DNA of 64,000 bases, taken from NCBI GenBank assembly GCA_039888615.1, contig JBDQQS010000007.1; one strand, given 5' to 3'. Origin of the DNA: Flavimaribacter sp039888615 (GTDB taxonomy: Bacteria > Pseudomonadota > Alphaproteobacteria > Rhizobiales > Rhizobiaceae). This document shows positions 17,339 to 27,035 of the stretch, one piece after another. Both the position numbers and the translations under genes were made by a program. The stretch's first letter is position 1; each line of letters opens with the position of its first letter. Under the pieces are notes generated by a model that was not told the origin of the DNA, searched no databases, and saw nothing but the letters and a program-made list of their open reading frames with translations.

Positions 17339-19119
17339 TCTCCTGTCTCCTTGACAGCTTCCACCGGCCGGACAAGCTTCTGCCTGGGTCCGAAAGCCGC
17401 CACCTGACCGTCTCTCAAGCAAAGGACCTTGTTGCTGACGGCCATGGCGGACGGACGATGGGATACGATGATGACGATCGAACCCTTCTCGCGCAGGGTC
17501 TGGATTGCCTCTGTCAGCGCAGCTTCTCCATTGGCGTCGAGATTGGAGTTCGGCTCGTCGAGAATGACGACGAAGGGGTCTCCGAACAGGGCCCTGGCGA
17601 GCGCGATGCGCTGCTTCTGGCCGCCCGAGAGCGAATAGCCCGCCGATCCGATGACCGTGTTGTAGCCGTCCGGCAGACCCACGATCAATTCGTGAACGCC
17701 GGCGAGACGGGCCGCCTCGACAACGGCCGCCGGATCCGCCTCCCCGTCGAACCGCGCGATATTCGCAGCAACCGTTCCGTCGAACAGCTGGATGTCCTGC
17801 GGCAGGTAGCCGATGAAGGCGCCGATCCGGTCATCGGCCCACTGCTCGAGCTCGGCGCCGTCGAAACGCACGTCGCCCGACATGCGCGGGATCGCGCCGG
17901 CGATGCCTCGCACCAATGTCGATTTGCCCGATCCGGAGGGGCCGACGACCGCCAATGCGTCGCCTGCCTCGAGATCGAAGGTCGCGGCCTTGACCACGGC
18001 CTGGCCGTCCGGACCACAGGTGAAGCGGTCGAGTTTCAGCGACTTGTTGGGCAAGGGCAGCGGAATGAGACCGGACGCTCCCTCATTCTCCCGCAGGATC
18101 TTGCGCAACTGGCCGAGGCTTCTGCGCGCCGTCACGAAGACCGGCCAGTTGCCGATCGCCGCTTCCACCGGCGCAAGCGCGCGCGCCGTCATGATGGAGG
18201 CCGCGATCATGACCCCTGCGGAGATCTCCTGCTGGATGACGAGCCAGGCGCCGACGGCGAGCATGGCTGACTGAAGCACCATGCGCGTGCTCTTGATCAT
18301 GGTGGAGAACAGCGACGACCAGTCCGCAGCGTGGCGCTGTTTGTTCAGATAGTCGGTGTTGCTGTCGATCCAGCGGGCCGTCAGCGCGCCGGACATTCCC
18401 ATGGCCTGGATCGCTTCGGCGTTGCGGCGGGACTCCTCGATGCTGGAGGTGCGCCGACCGGCCGTCTGCATGGCGCTTTTCACCGCCTTGCGCGCAATGA
18501 GCTCGTTGATGATGATCAGGGTGAAGATGATCGCCGCGCCGGCAAGGGCGACATAACCCAGCAGGCTGGCGAACAGGAAGACAATCCCCAGATAGAACGG
18601 CAGCCAGGGCATGTCGAAGATCGCCGCCGGACCGGATCCGGCGAGGAATGCGCGAATATTGTCGAGATCCTGAACGGGTCTGATCGCCGCGCCTTTTGCG
18701 CCGAACCTGACCGGCAGGACTGTCGATGTCCGGAACGCCAGACCCGACAAGCGGTTGTCCACGTCCTGGCTGATCCGGGTGAATATGCGGCTTCTCAATC
18801 CGTCGAGCAGCGCCATGAAGCCGAAGAGCGCCAGCACCAGCCCGGATAGGGTGACCAGCGTCGGCACAGAGCCGCTTGCAAGCACCCGGTCATAGATCTG
18901 CAGCATGAAGATCGGTCCGGTAAGCATCAGCAGATTGATGACGGCGCTGACGACGGCGACGCCGGTGAAACATGCCCGAAGCGACCGGAAGGCGTCTCCT
19001 ACCGGATCGACGCTCTTGCCAGTCGGCGCGGCTCGGTCATCCGCGGCCTTCCCTGGATCAGCGTGTTTTGGCTTGGCCGGGGGAACCGACAAGTCCGCAT
19101 AATTTTCTGCAATGGACAT
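17335..19119 (-). CDS. Type I secretion ABC exporter, permease/ATPase (PrtD family)
   Basis: 594-residue fused exporter. Six membrane segments occupy about 50-330 (including FMLQIYDRVL, hallmark of PrtD proteins), then the ATPase with Walker A GPSGSGKST, signature YSLSGGQKQR and Walker B VVILDEPNSNLD. There is no C39 peptidase domain, so substrates need not be processed. The start at 19119 has GGGAG eight bases upstream. It heads an operon with the membrane fusion protein and is divergent from two RTX genes, which are its expected cargo. Confidence 0.92.
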   Translation of the reverse strand: MSIAENYADLSVPPAKPKHADPGKAADDRAAPTGKSVDPVGDAFRSLRACFTGVAVVSAVINLLMLTGPIFMLQIYDRVLASGSVPTLVTLSGLVLALFGFMALLDGLRSRIFTRISQDVDNRLSGLAFRTSTVLPVRFGAKGAAIRPVQDLDNIRAFLAGSGPAAIFDMPWLPFYLGIVFLFASLLGYVALAGAAIIFTLIIINELIARKAVKSAMQTAGRRTSSIEESRRNAEAIQAMGMSGALTARWIDSNTDYLNKQRHAADWSSLFSTMIKSTRMVLQSAMLAVGAWLVIQQEISAGVMIAASIMTARALAPVEAAIGNWPVFVTARRSLGQLRKILRENEGASGLIPLPLPNKSLKLDRFTCGPDGQAVVKAATFDLEAGDALAVVGPSGSGKSTLVRGIAGAIPRMSGDVRFDGAELEQWADDRIGAFIGYLPQDIQLFDGTVAANIARFDGEADPAAVVEAARLAGVHELIVGLPDGYNTVIGSAGYSLSGGQKQRIALARALFGDPFVVILDEPNSNLDANGEAALTEAIQTLREKGSIVIIVSHRPSAMAVSNKVLCLRDGQVAAFGPRQKLVRPVEAVKETGE

Positions 19120-19529
19120 AACAGACGCTCCCGTTCGTCCTTTCATGCCGGCCAGACGGCCGGTCGGATGCGCCGGATATAATGATACCCCTGGTTGAAT
19201 TCCACGCGGCTTCCATTAAAGATTCTTAATGCGGATCATTTCGGCTCACCGTAAGCGGTCTGAAAGATCGGCTTGTAATCCCGACACCTTGGTCGGCAGA
19301 GCCACGAATCCGTTTCGCAACGGCAGCCTGCGACGATCCGGCTCTTCCATATGCGACTAAAGATGCAATTTCAGGTCGAAACATTACCGGCGACTAACCC
19401 CTGGATTAAATCTCGTCCATGATGGTGCAAGCGGCATTGATCGAACACATTTCCTGTGTCTAAAGCCAACACCAATGACAGGGCAACTTTGCCCGACATT
19501 ATTGCGTCACGACAAAGGAGGACGATATT
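19120..19529. promoter_or_regulatory. 410-bp divergent intergenic region with an 18-bp inverted repeat
   Basis: The gap between the exporter and the first RTX gene must hold two promoters. It contains the inverted repeat CATTAA-N6-TTAATG at 19214-19231 and a GC-rich hairpin (CCGGCC/GGCCGG, 19148-19163) near the exporter start. No further gene is convincing. The inverted repeat is a candidate operator for coordinated exporter and cargo expression. Confidence 0.5.
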
Positions 19530-22475
19530 ATGTCTGGATATCAATGGGATGAGCACTGGATCGAGCCCGACGACGGGGGAAGGATCAGCACCTGGACGTC
19601 ACTGAAACTGGGGCATAGCTTCCAGTTCACCAGCAACGGCACGTACCAGATGACAGATACCTATTATGACAACAGCTGGGACGTTGTCCCTGGCGGAACT
19701 TTGTCGTTCACCACGAGGCATTACGCCCATTCCACCATCATCGGAACCGACGGCGACGATGTAATCCACGGCAATGACGATTACTCCAAGGAGTATACGA
19801 TTCCATCAGGCCCCGGAGGTACGAACAAGGAAACCATCAAGCACGACGCCATCGGCGATACAATTTATGGTGGAGAAGGCGACGATATCATTTACGGCTA
19901 CGGCGGCAACGACTGGCTGGAAGGCGGGTCTGGCAACGATTTCCTTTACGGAGGCGATGGCGCGGACACGCTTATCGGCGGCAGCGGCAACGACTGGCTG
20001 TTTACCGGCAGCCTGAAGGACAATGAGGGAGACACGCTGACCGGTGGCGAGGGTTTCGACACTTTCGTCATCGGGGAACTGGAAGGCCCCAGCTACACGC
20101 ATTTCGACTGGGAATATTGGGGCAATCAGCTTGTAAACGCGTTTACCCAGACAGCTGGTGATATGGGCCTGATAGCGGTCAGCGGGAACAAAGCCTATCG
20201 CGGCCTTGTGCCGGTAATGTCGAATTTTATCGCAGCCCTGTCCTCTACCGGAGGGACGACAGTTACCCCCGCCCCTTCCGCCGCTTTCGTCGAGATAACC
20301 GATTTCGATCCGACGCGCGACGTCATCATCTTCCCGCTGGACGGAAGCTCCAAGCAGGGCATATTCCTGTCCGAGGACTACAATTTCGTCAGTGATTTCA
20401 GTTTCACGCAGGACCTCGACAACACCGCCGACAAGATTTTGACGGTCAAGTTCGATCAGCTTGCAGAGGAACTCGGCCTGGGATCGAACCTTGATACGGC
20501 CGAGAAGGCCGCCTTTATCGAGGCGCTGAAGCAGAACGCGATTCTGATCACCCAGGACGGAGTTTACAGGGGCATCAACGGCCCGACGCCCGTCGAGGGA
20601 TTCGATCCTGAGCTACTGGCCGGAATCGGCAATGGTTCGTACCTGATCCTTGGCGCCCATGGCGGCTTCACCGTCGAAGGCACGGTGTCGGACGATCTCG
20701 TCCTCGGAACCCAGTATGGCGATGTCCTTTATGGCTTTACGCCGGACGGCTATGAGGCCAGCAACGACGGCAACGACACATTGCACGGCTTCGGCGGAGA
20801 CGACGTGTTCTATGGCGGCGGCGGCAACAACTTTCTCTACGGTGGAGAAGGAAGCGACACAGCCTCCTACATATCGGCCAATCGCGGCATCACCGTCGAC
20901 ATGACGGACACATATTCCGACGCCAGCGGCCAGGAGTATTACGAGGTCGTCAACGGCCACGTGTACAAGATGGAACTCAACGGCGTGCTGACCGACGTCA
21001 TCGGCGTTGACCGCAACTACAGCATCGAGAACATTCGCGGAACCGAGTTCGACGACGACATCCGCGGAGACGCAAATTCGAACATCCTGATGGGCGGCGG
21101 CGGCGACGACTACCTGTTCGGCGACGACGGGGCGGACATACTGGCCGGAGGCGAAGGCGACGACACGCTGGAAGGCGGCAAGGGTCGCGACCTGTTCGTT
21201 CTGGACGGCGGCGAGAACACGATCGTCGACTTTGAACCCGGCGAAGACCACATCGAGATCGATTACGAAGCTTATGGAATTACCGGTCGCGACGACCTCG
21301 TCTATATCGGACCGGACGCCGATGGAAACGGCTATCTGCAGATCGCCGCGACCGGAGAGACGATCGCCATCCTGCAGAACATGACGGGCAAGACCTTCTC
21401 CATGGAGGTGGACATTCCAGAAAAGCTGTTCGCCGACGACGACAACGCAAGCAGCCTGACGGGAAGCGAATCGGCAAACTGGCTCTACGCCGGCAGAAGC
21501 GGCTTCACCAACCTCACCGGCGGCGACGGCGTCGACACTTTCATTTTGCGCGGCGGCTATGAACACTGGATCATGGATTTCTCGGTCGCCGAAGGCGAAG
21601 TCATCCATATCTCGGCAGACACCTACGGGCTTTCCGGGTTCGACGACCTCGTCATCCAGCAGTTCGGCGCGAACCGCTTTTTCGTTTTCGACGCCGAAGG
21701 AAACCCCATAACGCTGATCTCAGTCCAGGGATCTCAGGCCACGGCCGAGGACCTGCTGGGTCAGATCTATCTCGACGGGGTCCGCTACAATGACGATGCT
21801 GCCGATTCAGTAGAGGCAGGACCAACGCATGCGCTCAACATCTACGGCGTCGATGTTGAAAAGACCTACGCCGGCTATCAGTTCGACCCGGATCTCGACC
21901 GGGACGAAGCCATGGCACGATGGGCGGAGTCCGGCGACGACGTCATGACGGGATCATCGGCCGACGAGCTCTTCGTTCCCGGAGCGGGCAACAACACGAT
22001 CGACGGCGGCGAAGGCAACAACACCGTCTCCTATGCGGACAGCGCCGAAGGCGTCACCGTCTGGCTCGGCATGGCGGCCTACACCGATTCCAGAAGCGCC
22101 TCCGACGCGTTGAAGAACATCCAGAACTATATCGGCAGCGATTTCGACGACCGGATCTGGGGCAGCGACCAGGACAACATCATCGTTTCGGGCGCAGGAG
22201 ACGACTGGCTGAAAGGCGATGGCGGCGTCGATACGTTCTACCTCAATGGCGGCAGTAACGAGATCGCGGACCTCTGTATCGTTGACGGTGAAACGGTCCA
22301 CATCTCGATGGACGTCTACGGCGTCGACAGTCTTGATGACCTCGAGATCGTCTTCAAGGACGGATCGGACACCGATTTCTACGTGCAAATCGCCGGTTCG
22401 TCTTTTGTGATCGCCGACATCACCCAGGTCGGCAACGCCAACTTCAAGATCCAGGACTTCGTGGAACTCTACTAA
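19530..22475 (+). CDS. RTX calcium-binding protein (type I secretion substrate), copy 1
   Basis: 981-residue acidic protein with GGxGxDxLx nonapeptide repeats in four blocks (about 112-176, 395-446, 506-558 and 815-925), separated by conserved beta-rich spacers. There is no N-terminal signal peptide; the C terminus ends in a short hydrophobic/acidic tail (DFVELY) typical of type I signals. No protease, lipase or adhesin domain is recognised. AGGAGG precedes the ATG. It is followed after 78 bases by a paralogue of identical length. Predicted role: calcium-folded extracellular or surface protein, possibly biofilm or S-layer related; function is otherwise unknown. Confidence 0.9.
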   Translation: MSGYQWDEHWIEPDDGGRISTWTSLKLGHSFQFTSNGTYQMTDTYYDNSWDVVPGGTLSFTTRHYAHSTIIGTDGDDVIHGNDDYSKEYTIPSGPGGTNKETIKHDAIGDTIYGGEGDDIIYGYGGNDWLEGGSGNDFLYGGDGADTLIGGSGNDWLFTGSLKDNEGDTLTGGEGFDTFVIGELEGPSYTHFDWEYWGNQLVNAFTQTAGDMGLIAVSGNKAYRGLVPVMSNFIAALSSTGGTTVTPAPSAAFVEITDFDPTRDVIIFPLDGSSKQGIFLSEDYNFVSDFSFTQDLDNTADKILTVKFDQLAEELGLGSNLDTAEKAAFIEALKQNAILITQDGVYRGINGPTPVEGFDPELLAGIGNGSYLILGAHGGFTVEGTVSDDLVLGTQYGDVLYGFTPDGYEASNDGNDTLHGFGGDDVFYGGGGNNFLYGGEGSDTASYISANRGITVDMTDTYSDASGQEYYEVVNGHVYKMELNGVLTDVIGVDRNYSIENIRGTEFDDDIRGDANSNILMGGGGDDYLFGDDGADILAGGEGDDTLEGGKGRDLFVLDGGENTIVDFEPGEDHIEIDYEAYGITGRDDLVYIGPDADGNGYLQIAATGETIAILQNMTGKTFSMEVDIPEKLFADDDNASSLTGSESANWLYAGRSGFTNLTGGDGVDTFILRGGYEHWIMDFSVAEGEVIHISADTYGLSGFDDLVIQQFGANRFFVFDAEGNPITLISVQGSQATAEDLLGQIYLDGVRYNDDAADSVEAGPTHALNIYGVDVEKTYAGYQFDPDLDRDEAMARWAESGDDVMTGSSADELFVPGAGNNTIDGGEGNNTVSYADSAEGVTVWLGMAAYTDSRSASDALKNIQNYIGSDFDDRIWGSDQDNIIVSGAGDDWLKGDGGVDTFYLNGGSNEIADLCIVDGETVHISMDVYGVDSLDDLEIVFKDGSDTDFYVQIAGSSFVIADITQVGNANFKIQDFVELY

Positions 22476-22553
22476 CCGGCAATCAGGAGGCCGAAGCGGC
22501 CGAATATTTACTTTGATGATTGCAAGGGCGCAGCAGCCCAGGAGGACAAGATT

Positions 22554-25499
22554 ATGTCTGCCTATGAATGGGATGAACATCTGATCGAACCCGACGACGG
22601 GGGCAGGATCAGCACCTGGACGTCATTGGAACTGGGGCGAAGCTTCCAGTTCACCAGCACCGGCACGCACCAGATGACCGATACCTATTATGACAACAGC
22701 TGGAACGTTGTCCCTGGCGGAACTTTGTCGTTCACCACGAGGCATTACGCTCATTCCACCATCATCGGAACCGACGGCGACGATGTGATCCACGGCAATG
22801 ACGATTACTCCAAGGAGTATTCGATCACCTACGGCCCCGGAAACACAAATACGGTCACCATCAGGCATGACGCCATTGGCGACACAATATATGGCGGCGC
22901 TGGCGACGACATCATCTACGGTTACGGTGGAGACGACCGGCTGGAAGGCGGGTCGGGCGACGACTTTCTTCATGGCGGCGCCGGCGCCGACATCCTGATT
23001 GGGGGCACAGGCAACGACTGGCTGGTCACCGGCAGTCTGAAAAACAACGAGGGCGACACGTTGACCGGAGGCGAGGGTTTCGACACCTTCGTCATCGGAG
23101 AGATAGAACAATCCGTCTACAAGGCGTTCGATTGGGGAGAACAGACTTCCGAATTAATGAGCGGCCTGTTCTCCGACATGATCGATTTGGGCGTGGACCT
23201 GGGGTTCGGAGACGGCGGAGAACCGCTGAAGGAAATGGCGATGAGGATTGTTGAATTCATCGAAGCCTGTTCGTCCGCAAAAGGCGAAACGACGGCGCCG
23301 CCTTCCGCAGCCTTCGTCGAAATCACCGATTTCGATCCGACGCGGGACGTTATCATCTTCCCGCTGGACGGAAGCTCCAAGCAGGGCATATTCCTGTCCG
23401 AGGACTACAATTTCGTCAGCGATTTCAGTTTCACGCAGGACCTCGAAAACACCGCCGACAAGATCTTGACGGTCAAGTTCGATGAACTCGCCGAGGAACT
23501 TGGGCTTGGATCGAGCCTGGACGAGGCCGAAAAGGCGGCCTTCATCGAGGCGCTGAAGCAGAACGCCATCCTGATCCGGCCGGACGGAGCCTATCTGGGG
23601 ATAAACGGCTCAAAGAAGATCGAAGGCGTGGATCTGGACAAACTGGCGGAACTGGGAGACGGTTCTTATCTCATTCTCGGCGCCCATGGCGGCTTCACCG
23701 TCGAAGGCACGGTGTCCTACGACCTCGTTCTCGGAACCCAGTATGGCGACGTGCTCTACGGCTTTACGCCGGACGGCTACACCGCCAGCGACGACGGCAG
23801 CGACACGCTGCACGGTTTCGGCGGAGACGACGTGTTCTATGGCGGCGGCGGCAACAACTTTCTCTATGGAGGAGAAGGAAGCGACACCGCCTCCTATGTC
23901 ACCGCCAATCGTGGCATTACCGCCGACATGACGATCACCTATACGGACAGCAACGGCGAACAGTACTACGAGGTCGTCAACGGCCACGCCTACAGCGAAC
24001 AGATTGACGGCGTTGTACGAGAAGTAATCGGCGTCGACCGCAACTACAGCATCGAGAACATCCGCGGCACGGAATACGACGACGATATCCGCGGCGACGA
24101 GCAGTCGAACACGCTCATGGGCGGCGCCGGCGACGACACCCTCTACGGAGCCGGAGGCGCCGATGTGCTTGTCGGCGGGGCCGGCGACGACACGCTGGAA
24201 GGCGGCGAAGGACGCGACCTGTTCATCCTGGACGGCGGCGAGAACACCATCGTCGATTTCGAACCGGGCGACGATCATATCGAGGTCGACTACGAAGCCT
24301 ACGGCATTACCGGTCGCGACGATCTCGTCTATGTCGGACCGGACGCCAATGGAATCGGCTATCTGAGGATCGCCGCGACCGGCGAGACCATCGCCGTCCT
24401 GCAAAACATGAAAGGCAAGACCTTCTCCATTGAGGCGGACATTCCAACCAAGTTCTTTGCCGACGACGACAAGGGCGGCACAGTGACGGGAGACGATACA
24501 GCCAACTGGCTCTATGCGGGCAGGAGCGGCTACAGCAACCTCGTCGGCGCAGACGGCGCCGACAGCTTCCTGCTGCGCGGCGGCTATGAACACTGGATCA
24601 TGGATTTCTCGATTACTGAGGGAGAAGTGATCCATATCTCCGGCGACGCATACGGACTTTCCGGGTTCGACGATCTCGTCATCGAGCAGGTCGGCGGCAA
24701 CCGGTTCTTCATATTCGACGGCCAGACCGGAAACGTCATCACCCTGGTCACCGTCCAGGAGGACTACTGGACCATCGATGAGCTTCTGCAGCGGATCACG
24801 ATCGACGGAGAAGGCGTGGACGGATCCGTCACGGCCGGCGACGGCGTCGTGAACCCTTACGGGATGTTCGGGATCGATGTCGGCAAGATCCACGAAGGTT
24901 ATGACTTCGACCCGGACCTCTGCCAAAAAGACGCCATGGCCCGGTGGGCGGAGTCCGGCGACGACGTCATGACGGGCTCGGCGGCCAACGAGCTCTACGC
25001 GCCGGGAGCGGGAAACAACACGATCGACGGCGGCGAAGGCAACAACACGGTTACCTATGCGGACAGCGCCGAAGGCGTCACCATATGGCTCGGCATGGCG
25101 GCCTACACGGATTCCAGAAGCGCCTCCGACGAATTGAAAAACATTCAGAACTATATCGGCAGCGATTTCGACGACCGGATCTGGGGCAGCGACCAGGACA
25201 ATATCATCGTGTCGGGCGCCGGAGACGACTGGCTGAAAGGCGATGGCGGCGTCGACACGTTCTACCTGAATGGTGGCAGCAACGAGATCGCCGATTTCTG
25301 CATCGTTGACGGTGAAATGATCCACATTTCGAAGGAAATCTACAAGATCAACTGCCTTGACGACCTCGAGATCGTCTTCAAGGACGGATCTGACACCGAT
25401 TTCTATGTGCAAATCGCCAAGTCATGCTTCGTCATCGCCGACATCACCCAGATCGGCGACGCCAACTTCAAGATCCAGGACTTTGTGGAGCTGTACTGA
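22554..25499 (+). CDS. RTX calcium-binding protein (type I secretion substrate), copy 2
   Basis: Second 981-residue RTX protein, strongly similar to copy 1 along almost the whole length, including the N-terminal 180 residues and the C-terminal 160. The main difference is a patch at about residues 184-250, where copy 2 has an amphipathic helical sequence (SELMSGLFSDMIDLGVDL) unlike copy 1, with smaller differences near 770-800. The Shine-Dalgarno AGGAGGACAAGATT resembles that of copy 1, so the duplication included the leader. It presumably uses the same exporter. Confidence 0.9.
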   Translation: MSAYEWDEHLIEPDDGGRISTWTSLELGRSFQFTSTGTHQMTDTYYDNSWNVVPGGTLSFTTRHYAHSTIIGTDGDDVIHGNDDYSKEYSITYGPGNTNTVTIRHDAIGDTIYGGAGDDIIYGYGGDDRLEGGSGDDFLHGGAGADILIGGTGNDWLVTGSLKNNEGDTLTGGEGFDTFVIGEIEQSVYKAFDWGEQTSELMSGLFSDMIDLGVDLGFGDGGEPLKEMAMRIVEFIEACSSAKGETTAPPSAAFVEITDFDPTRDVIIFPLDGSSKQGIFLSEDYNFVSDFSFTQDLENTADKILTVKFDELAEELGLGSSLDEAEKAAFIEALKQNAILIRPDGAYLGINGSKKIEGVDLDKLAELGDGSYLILGAHGGFTVEGTVSYDLVLGTQYGDVLYGFTPDGYTASDDGSDTLHGFGGDDVFYGGGGNNFLYGGEGSDTASYVTANRGITADMTITYTDSNGEQYYEVVNGHAYSEQIDGVVREVIGVDRNYSIENIRGTEYDDDIRGDEQSNTLMGGAGDDTLYGAGGADVLVGGAGDDTLEGGEGRDLFILDGGENTIVDFEPGDDHIEVDYEAYGITGRDDLVYVGPDANGIGYLRIAATGETIAVLQNMKGKTFSIEADIPTKFFADDDKGGTVTGDDTANWLYAGRSGYSNLVGADGADSFLLRGGYEHWIMDFSITEGEVIHISGDAYGLSGFDDLVIEQVGGNRFFIFDGQTGNVITLVTVQEDYWTIDELLQRITIDGEGVDGSVTAGDGVVNPYGMFGIDVGKIHEGYDFDPDLCQKDAMARWAESGDDVMTGSAANELYAPGAGNNTIDGGEGNNTVTYADSAEGVTIWLGMAAYTDSRSASDELKNIQNYIGSDFDDRIWGSDQDNIIVSGAGDDWLKGDGGVDTFYLNGGSNEIADFCIVDGEMIHISKEIYKINCLDDLEIVFKDGSDTDFYVQIAKSCFVIADITQIGDANFKIQDFVELY

Positions 25500-25501
25500 T
25501 A

Positions 25502-25523
25502 AAGGCGGCTCTCAAATCGCCTT
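25502..25523. terminator. Short hairpin between convergent RTX and dCMP deaminase genes
   Basis: AAGGCG and CGCCTT pair across a 10-base loop in the 25-base gap between convergent stops. The stem is short and lacks a strong T-run, so it is a weak bidirectional terminator candidate. Confidence 0.4.
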
Positions 25524-25524
25524 G

Positions 25525-25995
25525 CTATTCGATTTCCAGGGTATCGAGTTTGACGCCCGCTTCCCTGAGCATGATTTCGGAAACGTCGAAACTGTGATCG
25601 AGCGCCCCGTCGAATTCGGGCTTGGCGGGGCAACACACCCTGGAAATACCCGACTGTATGATCGAACGGGCGCAATCCGAACAGGGAAACCGGTTCACAT
25701 AGATCGTGCAGCCGCCAACCGGAACGCCAGCCCTCGCCGCATTGTAGATCGCGTTGCGCTCGGCGTGTTCGAACCAGAAGAACTTTTCGCCGCTGGCCCG
25801 ATCGAAGCGGCTGTCGTCATCGTCTTTCACGCCGCGGGGCAAACCGTTGTAACCAGTCGATCGGATCTCGAGCGCAGGCCCGACGATCACCGCTCCGACC
25901 TTGAAATCTCGGTCTTCGGTCCATTGAGAAATGTGATTGCTGAGGGCGAGAAACCTCTGATCCCACAGCTTCTGCTTTTCCGCACTGACTTCCAC
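25525..25995 (-). CDS. dCMP deaminase family protein
   Basis: 156-residue zinc-dependent deaminase. Zinc and proton-shuttle residues are H77 and E79 (HAERNAI) with C105 and C108 (PCSDCAR). The segment TGYNGLPRGVKDD is characteristic of deoxycytidylate deaminases, which convert dCMP to dUMP for thymidylate synthesis. The length fits. It stands alone, convergent to the RTX genes, with a strong terminator of the next gene 77 bases upstream. Confidence 0.88.
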   Translation of the reverse strand: MEVSAEKQKLWDQRFLALSNHISQWTEDRDFKVGAVIVGPALEIRSTGYNGLPRGVKDDDDSRFDRASGEKFFWFEHAERNAIYNAARAGVPVGGCTIYVNRFPCSDCARSIIQSGISRVCCPAKPEFDGALDHSFDVSEIMLREAGVKLDTLEIE

Positions 25996-26071
25996 GCCAA
26001 ACTCCGAGTCTCAATTCGAGACTGGACCATACGGACCCCATGCTGGAAGCGCAATCTGGCCCAAACAAAAA

Positions 26072-26093
26072 CGGCCCGGAAAATTCCGGGCCG
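26072..26093 (-). terminator. Rho-independent terminator
   Basis: Perfect 10-bp stem CGGCCCGGAA/TTCCGGGCCG with a 2-base centre (effective 4-base loop), followed on the minus strand by TTTTTGTTT. It ends the small membrane-protein gene immediately upstream. Confidence 0.85.
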
Positions 26094-26115
26094 CCAAAAT
26101 CCGGTATCCGTTTGC

Positions 26116-26301
26116 CTAGACCGTCACGCTTCCAGCCGCCTTCGGGCCGGCAATCAGCCAGACGATGAAGCCGACGATCGGGAAGAAGATGATGCCAAGT
26201 ATCCACAACACCTTGGCGCCCGTGGCGGCGCCGCTCTGGACGACCTTGATGATCGCATAGATGTCGAGAATGAAGATCAGAATGCCGAACAGATATTCCA
26301 T
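26116..26301 (-). CDS. Small PLDc_N-like membrane protein
   Basis: 61 residues forming two transmembrane segments (about 4-22 and 28-52) joined by a short turn. The pattern IYAIIKVVQSG followed by LWILGIIFFPIVGFIVWLI is that of PLDc_N / phospholipase-D N-terminal-like small proteins, found widely as free-standing membrane proteins. Function is unknown. It has its own downstream terminator. Confidence 0.75.
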   Translation of the reverse strand: MEYLFGILIFILDIYAIIKVVQSGAATGAKVLWILGIIFFPIVGFIVWLIAGPKAAGSVTV

Positions 26302-26343
26302 TGATAACTCCGTTGGTGGTTGCCGCTGACAGAAACAAAACCG

Positions 26344-26496
26344 TCAAGCGCGGTAGAAGTTCCGAAATTTTGCGTGGCGGGCCGCAAAGTGCGCCCGCGC
26401 TTCGTCTTCTTCACGCATATTCATGATCGCCGCGCTCATCGTGCCGAGAAACATCCCGCCGACAAGAATTGCGAGTAAACTCATTGCAGTAACCAT
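26344..26496 (-). CDS. Small hypothetical membrane protein, 50 residues
   Basis: Short frame starting MVTAMSLLAILVGGMF with one predicted membrane helix (about 4-26) and a charged tail rich in E, D, R and H that ends NFYRA. GGAG lies six bases before the ATG, and coding orientation matches its neighbours. No family is recognised; a tail-anchored stress or envelope peptide is possible. Confidence 0.55.
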   Translation of the reverse strand: MVTAMSLLAILVGGMFLGTMSAAIMNMREEDEARAHFAARHAKFRNFYRA

Positions 26497-26512
26497 CTCT
26501 ATCTCCGTTTGT

Positions 26513-26878
26513 TCAGCCCTCGGCGCCGGTCCGCGTTACGCGGTTCCTGGCGACCGGGATGCTGTCGATGTCGGAAGGCCGGATGACCACCTGCAGGTCG
26601 TCCACGCGAAGCACGCGCTCGGCGTCGACGCTGAAGGTCACCTGAACGGTTTCGTCTGTGTGGAATTCGGCGACCTCGATTGTTTCGATTTCGCCCTGAT
26701 CATCGACTGGAGCGTCCAGCACGTAACCAAGCGGGGTTCCCTTTTCAGACACGACAGTCAATCCAAGAACCGAATCGTTTGCCGGATGCGCTTTATCGTC
26801 AGCCGCCAATGCGGCCGCCGGCGTCAGCGCGACGCCTGCGGAAATGAACAGTGCTTTCATGGCTTTCAGGTGCGCCAT
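26513..26878 (-). CDS. Secreted hypothetical protein with PRC-barrel-like features
   Basis: 121 residues. A signal peptide (hydrophobic stretch ending AAALA before ADDKAH) precedes an ~80-residue beta domain with LGLTVVSEKGTPLGYVLD, reminiscent of PRC-barrel proteins. The ATG at 26878 is preferred because AGGAGG lies six bases upstream; an adjacent ATG at 26881 is closer to the Shine-Dalgarno than usual. Function unknown; it sits only 16 bases upstream of the 50-residue gene and may be co-transcribed with it. Confidence 0.65.
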   Translation of the reverse strand: MAHLKAMKALFISAGVALTPAAALAADDKAHPANDSVLGLTVVSEKGTPLGYVLDAPVDDQGEIETIEVAEFHTDETVQVTFSVDAERVLRVDDLQVVIRPSDIDSIPVARNRVTRTGAEG

Positions 26879-27035
26879 CATGAGCCTCCTTTGATGGACT
26901 GTTAACGCTGATCGCCTGGATTGGTTTCATCGCGGATGGACGAAGGGAGAGCGCGGCACCCTGCAAAAGCCCAGATTTCAGGAACTTTTCGGCGCGCCGC
27001 GGTTTATCACGTCACAGCCTGCAAGGAGGTCTGTC

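Noticed and set aside
23610..25412. 600-residue open frame on the minus strand across the second RTX gene
   Set aside because: It runs antisense to a clear RTX repeat protein; a similar antisense frame covers the first RTX gene. These arise from the GC-rich, Asp/Gly-rich repeat codons and have no homology, start site or ribosome site.
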